Shown: in pieces, positions 19,391 through 28,709 of the stretch
Layout: each line of letters begins with the position of its first letter
Position numbering within the stretch: the first letter of the stretch is position 1
Assembly (NCBI GenBank): GCA_902578115.1
Contig: CACHBR010000001.1
Span: forward strand, 124,001 to 188,000
Reading direction: 5' to 3'
Length of the DNA stretch: 64,000 nucleotides
Source: an uncultured Pelagibacteraceae bacterium
Lineage (GTDB): Bacteria; Pseudomonadota; Alphaproteobacteria; Pelagibacterales; Pelagibacteraceae
The notes under the pieces: model-generated
The model's database searches: none
Told to the model about the DNA's origin: nothing
Seen by the model: the letters and a program-made list of their open reading frames with translations, nothing else
Program-made: the position numbers and the translations under genes

Positions 19391-20176
19391 TTATTTTTTT
19401 TTTATATTTATCGAAGTAGGTTTTTTAAAATTAACTTTACTGACGTTTGTTGTTTCAGGAACTATACCCAATCTTCTAGCAACCTCTTGATATGCTTGGA
19501 TTATATTTCCTAAATCTTTTCTAAATCTATCCTTGTCTAATTTTTTTTCACTTTTAATATCCCATAGTCTACACGTATCTGGACTAATCTCATCAGCAAG
19601 AATGACCTCCTTATTGTTATTAGTCCATATTCGACCAAACTCTAATTTAAAATCCACTAATTTAATTCCTATTCCTCTGAACATACCAGACATAAAGTCG
19701 TTTACTCTAAAAGTCATTTCCTCAATAGCATCTATCTCCTCTTTTGTTGCCCAATTAAATGCAAATATATGTTCCTTTGCAATTAAAGGGTCATCTAGTT
19801 CATCTTTTTTATAACAAAATTCTAGCAAAGGCTTATCTAAGACTGTACCGTCTGTTATACCTAGTCTTTTTGTTAAAGATCCAGTTGCAATATTTCTCAC
19901 AATTACTTCTATTGGAATAATTTCAACAAGTTTAATTAATTGCTCACGCATATTTAACCTTTTTACTAGATGGGTTTTAATACCAACTTGGTTTAAGTTA
20001 TTTAATATATGTTCTGAAATTCGATTGTTTAGTACACCTTTACCTTCTACAGTAGCTTTTTTTTTATTATTAAAAGCTGTGGCGTCGTCCTTAAAGTGCT
20101 GAATAGCCAAACCTTTTTCTTTAGTTTCGTATATTATTTTAGCTTTTCCCTCGTAAAGTTTTTTTCCTTTATTCAT
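19391..20176 (-). CDS. purC: SAICAR synthetase (phosphoribosylaminoimidazole-succinocarboxamide synthase)
   Basis: 261-residue ATP-dependent ligase joining CAIR and aspartate. It begins [13 protein letters not shown] (ATP-binding), and has [26 protein letters not shown] and [14 protein letters not shown], all standard SAICAR synthetase motifs. The C-terminal extension beyond about residue 240 is Lys-rich. It overlaps purB by 4 bases. Confidence 0.97.
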   Translation of the reverse strand: MNKGKKLYEGKAKIIYETKEKGLAIQHFKDDATAFNNKKKATVEGKGVLNNRISEHILNNLNQVGIKTHLVKRLNMREQLIKLVEIIPIEVIVRNIATGSLTKRLGITDGTVLDKPLLEFCYKKDELDDPLIAKEHIFAFNWATKEEIDAIEEMTFRVNDFMSGMFRGIGIKLVDFKLEFGRIWTNNNKEVILADEISPDTCRLWDIKSEKKLDKDRFRKDLGNIIQAYQEVARRLGIVPETTNVSKVNFKKPTSINIKKK

Positions 20177-21465
20177 TTTAGTAATCTATTGAAAATTACA
20201 TTAATTTTCTTTGTATGATAACCAAAATCAAATAAATTATTTAAATTATTAACAGTTATTATGCCTCTAATTTTTTTATCTTCGAGTAGACTATCGTAAA
20301 AAGATATATCTTTATCTAAAGCTCTTAACGCACATTTTTGAACAATCCTATAAGCAACCTCTCTTTTTAAGCCTTTTTCTGTAAGATGTAGCAATACTCT
20401 TTGAGAAAAAAATAATCCTTTTGTTAAATCCAAATTTTTTTTCATATTATACTTGTTTACTTTCATTGATTTAACTATTTCATTCATTCTGCTTATAGCA
20501 AAATCTAAAGTTACAGTTGCATCTGGTCCAATATTTCTTTCAACACTGGAGTGCGAAATATCTCTTTCATGCCACAAAGCAACATTTTCCATCGCAGGGA
20601 TTACTGTTGCTCTTATCAATCTTGCTAAACCTGTAAGATTTTCACTAAGAACTGGATTTTTTTTGTGTGGCATCGCTGATGATCCCATTTGTTTTTTATT
20701 AAAAAATTCATATACTTCAGCTACTTCTGTTCTTTGTAAATTACGTATCTCAACAGCAAATCTTTCTATTGAACTCGCAATAATTCCTAAAATTGAAAAA
20801 AAATAAGCATGTCTATCTCTTGGTATTATTTGTGTTGAGATAGGTTCTATTCTTAGCTTTAATTTTTTAGCAACATATTTTTCTATTCTTGGATCAATGT
20901 TAGCAAATGTTCCAACCGCTCCCGAAATTGCACAGGTTGATATTTCATCTATAGCTTGCTGTAGTCTTTTTTTATTTCTAGAAAATTCTGCATAAAAAGT
21001 CAGAAGTTTAAGTCCAAAAGTTGTAGGTTCAGCATGTATACCATGACTTCTTCCAATACAGAGAGTAAATTTATGCTTGATAGATTGTTTTTTAATGGAA
21101 CTTAATAAATCCTCCATACCTTTTAAAATTATTTCTCCTGATTGTTTGAGTTGTAAATTAAAACAAGTATCTAATACATCAGAGGATGTCATACCCTTAT
21201 GTAAAAATCTTCCCTCTTTTCCTGATCTTTCCATTATTGAACTTAAAAAAGCAATTACATCATGTCTAACTTTACCCTCAATTTTTAAAATTTTATTCAC
21301 ATCAATTTTAGATTTTGATTTAACTTTTTTATAAACTCCTTTTGGTATTATTTTAAATTTTTCCATAGCTTGAGCGGCAGCAAGTTCAATCTCTAACCAG
21401 ATTTTATATCTGTTTTGATCTTGCCAAATTTTTTTTATCTCTTCCCTTGAATATCTTTCAATCAT
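20173..21465 (-). CDS. purB: Adenylosuccinate lyase
   Basis: 430-residue fumarase/aspartase-superfamily enzyme acting twice in purine synthesis, on SAICAR and on adenylosuccinate. The family signature [11 protein letters not shown] is present, with [15 protein letters not shown] carrying a catalytic His and [17 protein letters not shown]. The order purB-purC-purS-purQ-purL places five purine genes together. It overlaps map by 4 bases. Confidence 0.97.
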   Translation of the reverse strand: MIERYSREEIKKIWQDQNRYKIWLEIELAAAQAMEKFKIIPKGVYKKVKSKSKIDVNKILKIEGKVRHDVIAFLSSIMERSGKEGRFLHKGMTSSDVLDTCFNLQLKQSGEIILKGMEDLLSSIKKQSIKHKFTLCIGRSHGIHAEPTTFGLKLLTFYAEFSRNKKRLQQAIDEISTCAISGAVGTFANIDPRIEKYVAKKLKLRIEPISTQIIPRDRHAYFFSILGIIASSIERFAVEIRNLQRTEVAEVYEFFNKKQMGSSAMPHKKNPVLSENLTGLARLIRATVIPAMENVALWHERDISHSSVERNIGPDATVTLDFAISRMNEIVKSMKVNKYNMKKNLDLTKGLFFSQRVLLHLTEKGLKREVAYRIVQKCALRALDKDISFYDSLLEDKKIRGIITVNNLNNLFDFGYHTKKINVIFNRLLK

Positions 21466-22238
21466 TTTAAGCTTTCAGGAAGATCCAAGCCTTTTTTAGA
21501 TAAAGTAAAAATTTCATAACCGTTATTTGTTATACCAACTGTGTGTTCAAATTGTGCTGATAACAATTTGTCTTTTGTTACTGCTGTCCACCCATCACTT
21601 AATACTTTAGTATTGTAAACACCTTCATTAATCATTGGCTCAATAGTAAATAACATACCAGCAACTAATTTTTCACCAGTTTTCTCCTCTCCGTAATGCA
21701 ATATATTTGGTGATTGATGAAATTTTCTACCAAGTCCATGACCACAAAAGTCTCGCACTACTGAAAAACCCTGTTGTTCAACATGAGTTTGTATTGCATT
21801 ACCTATATCACCAGTAAATGATCCTTCTTTTAATATTTCTATACCCTTGAGCATCGATTCATATGTAACCTTAATTAATTTTTTTGCTTTCACAGAAACG
21901 TCTCCAACTAAATACATTCTACTTGTATCACCATGCCAACCATTCTTAATTGCTGTGACATCTACGTTTAATATATCTCCATCCCTTAAAATTTTATTCT
22001 GTGGTATTCCATGACACACAATATGATTTGCAGAAGTACAACATGATTTTGGAAAACCTCTATAATATAAGGGGGCAGAGTAGGCACCATGATCATTAAT
22101 ATACTCATAACATACTTTATCTATCTTCTCAGTGGTTACACCTGGTTTTATAATGGTATTCAATTCATCAAGTGTACCAGACGCGATAGCACCTGCTTCT
22201 CTTGTTCCATCAAAGGATTTTAAAAATTCTTCATTCAT
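21462..22238 (-). CDS. map: Methionine aminopeptidase, type I
   Basis: 258-residue dinuclear metallopeptidase removing N-terminal Met from nascent proteins. Metal ligands are recognisable: Asp in LNVDVTAI and GDTSRMY, His in GHGLGRKFH, Glu in FTIEPMINEG and Glu in SAQFEHTVG. There is no N-terminal SH3 or zinc extension, so it is the bacterial short form. It overlaps sfsA by 8 bases upstream and purB by 4 downstream. Confidence 0.97.
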   Translation of the reverse strand: MNEEFLKSFDGTREAGAIASGTLDELNTIIKPGVTTEKIDKVCYEYINDHGAYSAPLYYRGFPKSCCTSANHIVCHGIPQNKILRDGDILNVDVTAIKNGWHGDTSRMYLVGDVSVKAKKLIKVTYESMLKGIEILKEGSFTGDIGNAIQTHVEQQGFSVVRDFCGHGLGRKFHQSPNILHYGEEKTGEKLVAGMLFTIEPMINEGVYNTKVLSDGWTAVTKDKLLSAQFEHTVGITNNGYEIFTLSKKGLDLPESLK

Positions 22239-22935
22239 TCAATAAATCTATTTTTTTATTTATTTCTATTCCTTTGTTTGAAAATTTACAATCATAACAA
22301 AGAACATTAACGTTTTTTTTTAACGCATTGTTAAAAACTGCATAATATTTTGGATCTATATCTGAAGCTATACTAAATGACTTGCATTTTTCCATTTGAA
22401 TTAGAAACATTAAGTAACTCTCATACCCTTGTTCATAGGCGCTTATCAAATTTTCTAAATGTTTTTTTCCTCGGCTAGTTACAGAGTCTGGGAATTCGGC
22501 ATGTTTTGTTTTTCTTTGTAATGATACACTCTTAACCTCTAAAAATGCTTTTTTTTCAGTTTTATTATTATATAAGAAAAAATCAAATCTAGTATCTTTA
22601 CCAAACTTTTTTTCAGGTCTAATTATTTGAAAACTTTTTAACTCTTTAATAAGCCCTTTATTAATAGACTCTTGAACTATTTTGTTTGTAATATGTGTAT
22701 TCACACAAATTTTAACATTATCAACCTCAATAATTTGGAGAGTGTATTTTAACTTTCTTTCCTTGTTTTTTGATTTTGTTATCCAAACCGGGTTTCCTTT
22801 ATCTAACAATTTTATCATTGAGCCAGGGTTAGGACAGTGAGCTGTTACAGTTTTATTTTTTAATTTAATATCAACAAAAAATCGCTTATATCTTTTTATA
22901 AGAACACCTGGTATTAATTCATTCTCAAAATCCAT
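22231..22935 (-). CDS. sfsA: SfsA family protein (DNA/RNA nuclease homologue)
   Basis: 234-residue SfsA protein, historically named for sugar fermentation stimulation. It shows an OB-like N-terminus (KRYKRFFVDIKL, TAHCPNPGSM) and a PD-(D/E)XK-nuclease-like core (RFDFFLY, AFLEVKSVSLQ, HAEFPDSVTSRGKKHLENL). The cellular role is poorly defined. It is the first gene of the long minus-strand purine cluster, and its start is only 19 bases from the divergent CinA-like gene. Confidence 0.93.
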   Translation of the reverse strand: MDFENELIPGVLIKRYKRFFVDIKLKNKTVTAHCPNPGSMIKLLDKGNPVWITKSKNKERKLKYTLQIIEVDNVKICVNTHITNKIVQESINKGLIKELKSFQIIRPEKKFGKDTRFDFFLYNNKTEKKAFLEVKSVSLQRKTKHAEFPDSVTSRGKKHLENLISAYEQGYESYLMFLIQMEKCKSFSIASDIDPKYYAVFNNALKKNVNVLCYDCKFSNKGIEINKKIDLLNE

Positions 22936-22954
22936 TTTTTAATATTAACAAAAT

Positions 22955-23716
22955 ATGAAAAAAAGAAATAAAAAAATTACTGCAGGCATATTAGTTATTG
23001 GTAATGAAATTTTATCTGGAAGAACAATTGATCAAAATATTTCATTTTTAGCTTTATGGTTGAATAATAACTTGGGCATAAAAGTAAGTGAAGTAAGAAT
23101 TGTCCCTGATATTGAAAGCAAAATAGTAACGAATGTTTTATCCTTAAGTAAAAAAAATAATTACGTTTTAACAACAGGTGGAATAGGCCCCACCCATGAT
23201 GATATTACAGCAAAATCAATATCTAAGGCATTTAAAAAAAAATATACTTATCACAAAGAAGCTTATAATATTTTATTAAAATATTATGGTCACAAAAACT
23301 TTAATGACCCAAGAAAGAAGATGGCAAAAATGCCAACTGGCTCAAAATTAATATATAATCCATCAAGTGCAGCACCAGGTTTTATGATTAAAAATGTTAT
23401 TTGTCTTCCAGGTGTCCCATCAATATTAAAGTCTATGGTCGACAATTTAAAACAATATTTAGTTCCAGGCTCTAAGATTTACAGTTTAAGTATATCTACA
23501 CAAACAATTGAAAGTAATATTGCAAACGGTTTAGAAATTGCGCAAAAAAAATATAGAAAATTTGTTGATATAGGTAGTTATCCTTTTTTTAGACTAGGCA
23601 AAATTGGTGTTTCAATAGTTATTAGATCATCGAACAAGACTCGATTACAATCTTGCCACAAAACTATTGTTAAATTTTTAAAGAAAAAAAAATTAAAAAT
23701 TTTTAAAGGTATCTAA
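22955..23716 (+). CDS. CinA N-terminal / molybdopterin-binding-domain protein
   Basis: 253-residue protein with the MoCF-biosynthesis/CinA N-terminal fold: ITAGILVIGNEILSGRTIDQN at the start, VLTTGGIGPTHDDITAKS in the centre, and CLPGVPS. It lacks the C-terminal nicotinamide-nucleotide amidase domain of full CinA. The family is linked to pyridine-nucleotide or ADP-ribose-pyrophosphate hydrolysis; function here is uncertain. Its stop overlaps the next start by one base. Confidence 0.85.
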   Translation: MKKRNKKITAGILVIGNEILSGRTIDQNISFLALWLNNNLGIKVSEVRIVPDIESKIVTNVLSLSKKNNYVLTTGGIGPTHDDITAKSISKAFKKKYTYHKEAYNILLKYYGHKNFNDPRKKMAKMPTGSKLIYNPSSAAPGFMIKNVICLPGVPSILKSMVDNLKQYLVPGSKIYSLSISTQTIESNIANGLEIAQKKYRKFVDIGSYPFFRLGKIGVSIVIRSSNKTRLQSCHKTIVKFLKKKKLKIFKGI

Positions 23717-24141
23717 TGTTATATTTTGCTTTTGGAAGTAATCTGAATCAAAAACAAATGAAAAAAAGATGTAAGGACTCTAAATACATTGGTTGTTATA
23801 GTTTAAAAAATTATAAATTAGTTTTCAGGAACTTTTATCTTGGAGGTGGAGTGGCTGATGTTCAAAAACAAAAAAAAAGCACAGTATTAGGAGCAATATA
23901 TCAAATTTCTAAAAGCGATGAAAAAAAATTAGATATATATGAAGATTTTCCAAACACCTATATCAAGAAGTATTTTAAACTGTTAGGAAAAAAAGTAATG
24001 TTTTATTATATGCCAAAGAAAACAATACAAACGCCCCCGAGTAGAAGATATTTAAATTTAATAATACAAGGCTACAAAGATTGTGGTTATAAAAATAATT
24101 ATATTATCATATCAAGAAATAAAAAAATAAAAGTTAGATGA
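23716..24141 (+). CDS. Gamma-glutamylcyclotransferase-like (AIG2/GGCT) protein
   Basis: 141-residue small beta-barrel protein of the GGCT fold. It opens LYFAFGSNLNQKQMKKRC, the substrate-binding loop of the family, and has GAIYQISKSDEKKLDIYEDFP, whose Glu is in the place of the catalytic acid. The family cleaves gamma-glutamyl amines or dipeptides to 5-oxoproline; the actual substrate is unknown. It overlaps the next glycosyltransferase by 4 bases, so its link to that pathway may be only transcriptional. Confidence 0.75.
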   Translation: MLYFAFGSNLNQKQMKKRCKDSKYIGCYSLKNYKLVFRNFYLGGGVADVQKQKKSTVLGAIYQISKSDEKKLDIYEDFPNTYIKKYFKLLGKKVMFYYMPKKTIQTPPSRRYLNLIIQGYKDCGYKNNYIIISRNKKIKVR

Positions 24142-25034
24142 GAATATTTGACTGTTTTATGTTTTACGACGAAGAGATGTTGTTAGATATTAGATTGAAT
24201 ATTTTAAATAAATTTATTGATCAATTTATTATTATTGAAAGTACATTTTCACATAATGGAAAGAAAAGAGAGTTAATATTTGATATTGAAAAATATAAAA
24301 AATTTAAGAATAAAATAAAATATTTCGTAGTTGATAAAAAGCCAAGTGAAATTGAAACTATTAATTCTTATGATACTGACCATATTAAAGAGAATAAAAC
24401 TATTATGAATGCAGTATGGTTTGAAAATTCTCAACGTAATGCAATAAACACTCTTTTAACCTCTGCTGATGCTAATGATCAAATAATAATATCTGATTTA
24501 GATGAAATACCAAATTTAGAAAATATAAATTTCAAAAATATCAAGAATAAGTTGATTTTATTCAAACAGAAAATGTTTTACTACAAATTTAACTTGTTTT
24601 TAGACAATATGGATTGGTGTGGATCTAAATCTTGTAAGAAAAAAGATCTTTTAACTCCTCAATGGTTGAGAGAAATAAAGGATAAAAAATATCCTTTATG
24701 GAGAATTGATACTTTATTTTCAAAAAAAAAATACAATGATATTTTTTTTGTTGAACAAGGTGGTTGGCATTTTACAAATATAAAATCGCCTGAGGATATA
24801 GATATAAAGCTAAGATCTTACCTGCACCACCCAGATTATGTAAAAAGTAAAATTGGTCCTAGAGAAATAAGTGAAATGATAAGAAAAAAACAACCTGTCT
24901 ATGATTTGACTGTAAACTCATCGGAAACTAAGGACAGAAGTAAATCAAAACTAAAAATATCAAGTTTAAGTGAGTTACCGTTATATATTCAACAAAATAA
25001 AGATAAATTTAGCGAATGGATAATAAATAACTAA
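24138..25034 (+). CDS. Glycosyltransferase family 17-like protein
   Basis: 298-residue protein resembling GT17 (beta-1,4-N-acetylglucosaminyltransferase type). Typical segments: an N-terminal IFDCFMFYDEEMLLDIRLNIL, IIIESTFSHNGKKREL, the ENSQRNAI stretch, and ISDLDEIPN with a DxD nucleotide-sugar/metal motif; GGWHFTNI near residue 210 is also family-like. It probably adds a sugar to a surface or secreted glycan. A second glycosyltransferase follows after one base. Confidence 0.8.
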   Translation: MRIFDCFMFYDEEMLLDIRLNILNKFIDQFIIIESTFSHNGKKRELIFDIEKYKKFKNKIKYFVVDKKPSEIETINSYDTDHIKENKTIMNAVWFENSQRNAINTLLTSADANDQIIISDLDEIPNLENINFKNIKNKLILFKQKMFYYKFNLFLDNMDWCGSKSCKKKDLLTPQWLREIKDKKYPLWRIDTLFSKKKYNDIFFVEQGGWHFTNIKSPEDIDIKLRSYLHHPDYVKSKIGPREISEMIRKKQPVYDLTVNSSETKDRSKSKLKISSLSELPLYIQQNKDKFSEWIINN

Positions 25035-25035
25035 A

Positions 25036-25950
25036 ATGAATTCTAATGCAATCGTAACACTGGCTGATTCAAATTATTTTGAATTATTAGAGGAATTGAT
25101 TAAATCAATAAAAGTACATGATCAAAGTAATAGTATATCAATATGTGTACTAGATGCAGGTTTAACTGAACAGCAAGTAAAAATTTTAAAAGACAAAGTT
25201 TATTCAGTAAAAAAAGCTGAGTGGGACATCAAAGTACCTGGATATAAAGTTCTTAAAAAAGAATGGTTAAAAAGTCAGGTATCAAGAGCTTTCATTCCAA
25301 AATATTTTCCAGAATTTGAAAAATATCTTTGGATAGATTGTGACGCTTGGGTTAATTCTTGGTCAGCTGTTGAACTTTATTTTAAGGCTTGTGAAGATGG
25401 AAAACTTGGTATTACTCAAAGTATTGGTCCAGGTTATAGAATAATGTCAAAAGTTAAATGGTTATTAGGGAAAGTAGCAATAATTAAGTCTCAAAATTAC
25501 AAACATGCTAAAGCTTCAGGAATTGACGATGAAATCTCTAGAAAATTAGCTTTCGCTCCTCACATAAATATTGGAGTTTTCTCTTTGGAAAAAAATTCTA
25601 AATGTTGGAGTATATGGCAAAAAAATTTAGAAAAAACTTTGTCAAAGGGAAAAGTTTTTGGTTCTGAGGGTCTTGCAATTAATATTGCAGTTTATCACGA
25701 CAATGTTGATGTAGAATTTTTACCATTAAAATGTAATTGGATTACAAGTCATTTATTACCCAAATACGATACCAGTAAGAATACTTTTGTTGAGCCATAT
25801 TTACCTAATGAAACCATTGGTATTATACATTTAGCTGCTGGACTCTGGAAAAATAATAAAGATATGAGATTAAACAAAGATGTAAAAGTAGAGATCAAAA
25901 CGCTTGAAGGTAAAAAAATTGATAAAAGTTTAAGATACGGAATTAAATAA
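25036..25950 (+). CDS. Glycosyltransferase, GT8-like
   Basis: 304-residue protein with a GT-A fold pattern: AIVTLADSNYFELLEELIKSI at the start, then YLWIDCDAWVNSW with a DxD-type motif for metal and nucleotide sugar, HINIGVFSLEKNS, and a late IIHLAAGLWK segment. These resemble GT8 family enzymes. Donor and acceptor are unknown. It lies between the GT17-like gene and the sulfatase with 1-2 base gaps, so these form one transcript. Confidence 0.72.
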   Translation: MNSNAIVTLADSNYFELLEELIKSIKVHDQSNSISICVLDAGLTEQQVKILKDKVYSVKKAEWDIKVPGYKVLKKEWLKSQVSRAFIPKYFPEFEKYLWIDCDAWVNSWSAVELYFKACEDGKLGITQSIGPGYRIMSKVKWLLGKVAIIKSQNYKHAKASGIDDEISRKLAFAPHINIGVFSLEKNSKCWSIWQKNLEKTLSKGKVFGSEGLAINIAVYHDNVDVEFLPLKCNWITSHLLPKYDTSKNTFVEPYLPNETIGIIHLAAGLWKNNKDMRLNKDVKVEIKTLEGKKIDKSLRYGIK

Positions 25951-25952
25951 AT

Positions 25953-27536
25953 ATGAATAAAATTAAGAATATTTTATTTATAATGGCAGATCAACTTAGA
26001 TGGGATTATCTATCTTGCTATGGTCACCCTCACATTCAAACAAAAAATATAGATAAACTCGCAAATAAAGGCGTCTTATTTGAATCTGCATATGTTCAAT
26101 CACCAGTTTGTGGTCCATCAAGGGCTTCTTATTATACTGGCCGAACAGTTTTCAGTCACGGCTCGACATGGAACCAAGTTCCATTACCAATAGGAGAATT
26201 AACTATAGGTGACTATTTAAGAAAATCTGGAATAAGAACAGGCATTGTTGGTAAGACACATATGAAACCTGATACAGAGGGTATGGCGCGTTTAGGAATT
26301 AATAAAGATACTGAAATTGGTTTAATAATAAGCGAACCAGGTTTTGAACCTTACGAAAGAGACGATGGTCTTCATCCAAATAATCATGTTAAAAAATATA
26401 AAAAAAAATTATCTTACAATGATTGGCTAAATAAACTTGGATATGAAGGAGATAATCCATGGGACAGTTGGGCTAATTCTGCTGAAGGTAAAAATGGAGA
26501 AATGCTCAGTGGTTGGAAGCTAAGAAATTCAAATAAGCCAGCCAGAATCCCTGAAAAGCATTCCGAAACTGCTTTTATGACAAATAGAGCGATGGAATTT
26601 ATAGATGAAAGCTCTGATAAGCCATGGTTTTTACATTTGTCCTACATCAAACCGCATTGGCCTTATATTGCCCCAGCTCCATATCACAAAATGTTTTCTC
26701 AAAATCAGTTTAATCAAGTTCAAAGGAATGAGAAACAAAAAGAAAATATGAATCCAGTTTATAAAGCTTTTGTAGAAACGAGAGTCTCAAAAACTTTTTC
26801 AAAAGACGAGGTTAGAAATACGGTTATGTCAGGCTATATGGGATTAATTAAACAAATTGATGATAATCTTGGTAGACTTTTTGATTTTCTTGAAAAAAAA
26901 GGAAATATGAAAGATACAATGATAATTTTTACATCTGATCATGGTGACTATCTTGGAGACCATTGGTTAGGAGACAAAGAATTATTTCATGAACAAATAG
27001 TAAAAGTTCCAATGATTATTTATGATCCAAGGGAAATGGCTAACAAAACTAGAGGGCACAAAGAAAAACGTTTTGTTGAAGCGATTGATCTTCTTCCAAC
27101 TTTTTTAGATGCGGTAGAAAGCAAAGAGAGCAAACACAGACTAGAGGGTAATTCTTTGATGCCTTTAATAAATGCTAATAAAATCACCAATTGGAAAGAT
27201 GCGGTATTTAGTGAGATTGATTATTCATTCAACGAAGCTAGAAAGATACTAAATTTAGGTGCTTCAGATGCAAGAGGTTATATGATTAGAAACAATGAAT
27301 GGAAATATATTTATTTTAAAGGCTTTCCTCCTCAACTGTTTAATTTAAAAAATGATCCTGATGAATTTAAAGATTTAGGCCAGTCAAAAGATCATTCTAA
27401 AATTAGAAACGAAATGAAAGAGCTTTTATTAAAAAAATTAGTTAGTAGAAAAAACAGAGTCGCAGCATCAGACGAGTTTGTTCTTGAAGATAGAGATTAT
27501 ACAAAAGAAGATGATATAATGATTGGAGTTTGGTAA
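25953..27536 (+). CDS. Sulfatase / phosphonate monoester hydrolase family enzyme
   Basis: 527-residue alkaline-phosphatase-superfamily hydrolase. The C-x-P-S-R signature CGPSRASYYTGR near residue 53 marks a type I sulfatase whose Cys must be converted to formylglycine. The N-terminal MADQLRWDYLSCYG supplies metal Asp, and TSDHGDYLGDHWLGDKELFHEQ holds further metal and catalytic residues. The GDHWLGDK and VPLPIGELTIGDYL segments also resemble Rhizobium-type phosphonate monoester hydrolases, which share the CGP[SA]RAS motif, so a phosphonate or phosphodiester substrate is a real alternative. No signal peptide is seen; a cytoplasmic enzyme is expected. Confidence 0.88.
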   Translation: MNKIKNILFIMADQLRWDYLSCYGHPHIQTKNIDKLANKGVLFESAYVQSPVCGPSRASYYTGRTVFSHGSTWNQVPLPIGELTIGDYLRKSGIRTGIVGKTHMKPDTEGMARLGINKDTEIGLIISEPGFEPYERDDGLHPNNHVKKYKKKLSYNDWLNKLGYEGDNPWDSWANSAEGKNGEMLSGWKLRNSNKPARIPEKHSETAFMTNRAMEFIDESSDKPWFLHLSYIKPHWPYIAPAPYHKMFSQNQFNQVQRNEKQKENMNPVYKAFVETRVSKTFSKDEVRNTVMSGYMGLIKQIDDNLGRLFDFLEKKGNMKDTMIIFTSDHGDYLGDHWLGDKELFHEQIVKVPMIIYDPREMANKTRGHKEKRFVEAIDLLPTFLDAVESKESKHRLEGNSLMPLINANKITNWKDAVFSEIDYSFNEARKILNLGASDARGYMIRNNEWKYIYFKGFPPQLFNLKNDPDEFKDLGQSKDHSKIRNEMKELLLKKLVSRKNRVAASDEFVLEDRDYTKEDDIMIGVW

Positions 27537-27542
27537 TTTTTT

Positions 27543-28379
27543 ATGAGCAATATAGAGGTAGATAAAATTATTGTTCCAACACCTGCTTCAGATGGAGCTG
27601 GTGTTAAATTAAAAAGAAGTATTGGCGTTGAACCAAATTATTTTGATCCCTTTTTAATGTTAGATGAATTTGGATCAGAAAATAAAGACGATTACGTTGC
27701 AGGATTTCCTGCTCATCCACATAGAGGTATTGAAACAGTAACATATATGTTAGCCGGTGAGTTTGAACACAAAGATAGCACCGGTGGCAAAGGACGTATG
27801 ACTGCAGGTGATGTTCAATGGATGAAAACGGGTAGCGGAATAATTCACTCAGAAATGCCGGCAATGAAAGAAGGTAGACTACATGGCTTTCAACTTTGGA
27901 TAAATATGCCGGCAAAATATAAAATGAATAAACCTGAATACATTTATATAGACTCAAAAAAAATGAGCGTCCACAAAGATGAAGATAAAAAAATAAAAGT
28001 TATTGCGGGTAAATTTGAAAAAGCAGAAGGACCAGTTAAAAAACACAATGTTGAACCAATTTATTTTGATATTGAAATAAATGAAAATAAATATTTTAAA
28101 TTTAAATTACCTAAAAAACATAATTCATTAATTTATTTGATAGACGGAGAGATTAAAATTGGTGATAAACAACACAAACAAGCTAAGGACTCCACTTTAA
28201 TTTTACTTACCAAAGGTGAGGAATTAAAAATATTAGCAACATCCAAAGCAAAATTTTTATTAATATCAGGAAAACCAATTGGTGAGCAAATTGCTAGAGG
28301 TGGACCATTTGTAATGAATACTAAAGCTGAAATTCAGCAAGCTATCGAAGATTATCATAGCGGAACTTTTGTAAAATAA
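27543..28379 (+). CDS. Pirin family bicupin protein
   Basis: 278-residue pirin homologue. The N-terminal cupin has AHPHRGIETVTYML and GIIHSEMP, giving the three His and one Glu iron ligands of pirin/quercetinase YhhW. Some pirins act as quercetin 2,3-dioxygenases, others as regulators; the role here is open. It begins 6 bases after the sulfatase and is followed by a small membrane protein. It stands at the left edge of the block with the dioxygenase and hydroxylase. Confidence 0.92.
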   Translation: MSNIEVDKIIVPTPASDGAGVKLKRSIGVEPNYFDPFLMLDEFGSENKDDYVAGFPAHPHRGIETVTYMLAGEFEHKDSTGGKGRMTAGDVQWMKTGSGIIHSEMPAMKEGRLHGFQLWINMPAKYKMNKPEYIYIDSKKMSVHKDEDKKIKVIAGKFEKAEGPVKKHNVEPIYFDIEINENKYFKFKLPKKHNSLIYLIDGEIKIGDKQHKQAKDSTLILLTKGEELKILATSKAKFLLISGKPIGEQIARGGPFVMNTKAEIQQAIEDYHSGTFVK

Positions 28380-28382
28380 ATT

Positions 28383-28709
28383 ATGTGCCCAATTTGTTGG
28401 ATTAGTGGTTTTATTGCTGCTTTACTTGGCGGATCCATGATAGCTGTCGTAAATCACCCAATTTCATGGATAATAAGTGTTATTTTAATAGCATACGCAG
28501 TTTATAAATTCTATGAGTCGAGAAAAAGAGGTTTAAAAATGAATGACGAAACTAAAGCTAGAAATAGAAAAACTATTTTTAGATTTGTTCAAGGTGTTGT
28601 GCTTGGATCTTTCGTTACCGCTGCTGTTTTTTATAGTTTAACTTATAAAGAACATGAAAGAATGCACGATTTATTAGAACAACACGGTTTAGAAAAACAC
28701 GAACACTAG
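28383..28709 (+). CDS. Small two-helix membrane protein, Cys- and His-rich ends, unknown function
   Basis: 108-residue protein that I do not recognise. It opens MCPICWISG, a CPxC pair at the very N-terminus, followed by two closely spaced hydrophobic helices (about residues 8-20 and 27-41). A basic linker (SRKRGLKMNDETKARNRK) follows, then a third hydrophobic stretch near residues 67-84. The tail is His-rich (HERMHDLLEQHGLEKHEH). The Cys pair and His tail could bind a metal. It sits three bases after pirin and converges with dctM (4-base overlap). Confidence 0.6.
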   Translation: MCPICWISGFIAALLGGSMIAVVNHPISWIISVILIAYAVYKFYESRKRGLKMNDETKARNRKTIFRFVQGVVLGSFVTAAVFYSLTYKEHERMHDLLEQHGLEKHEH

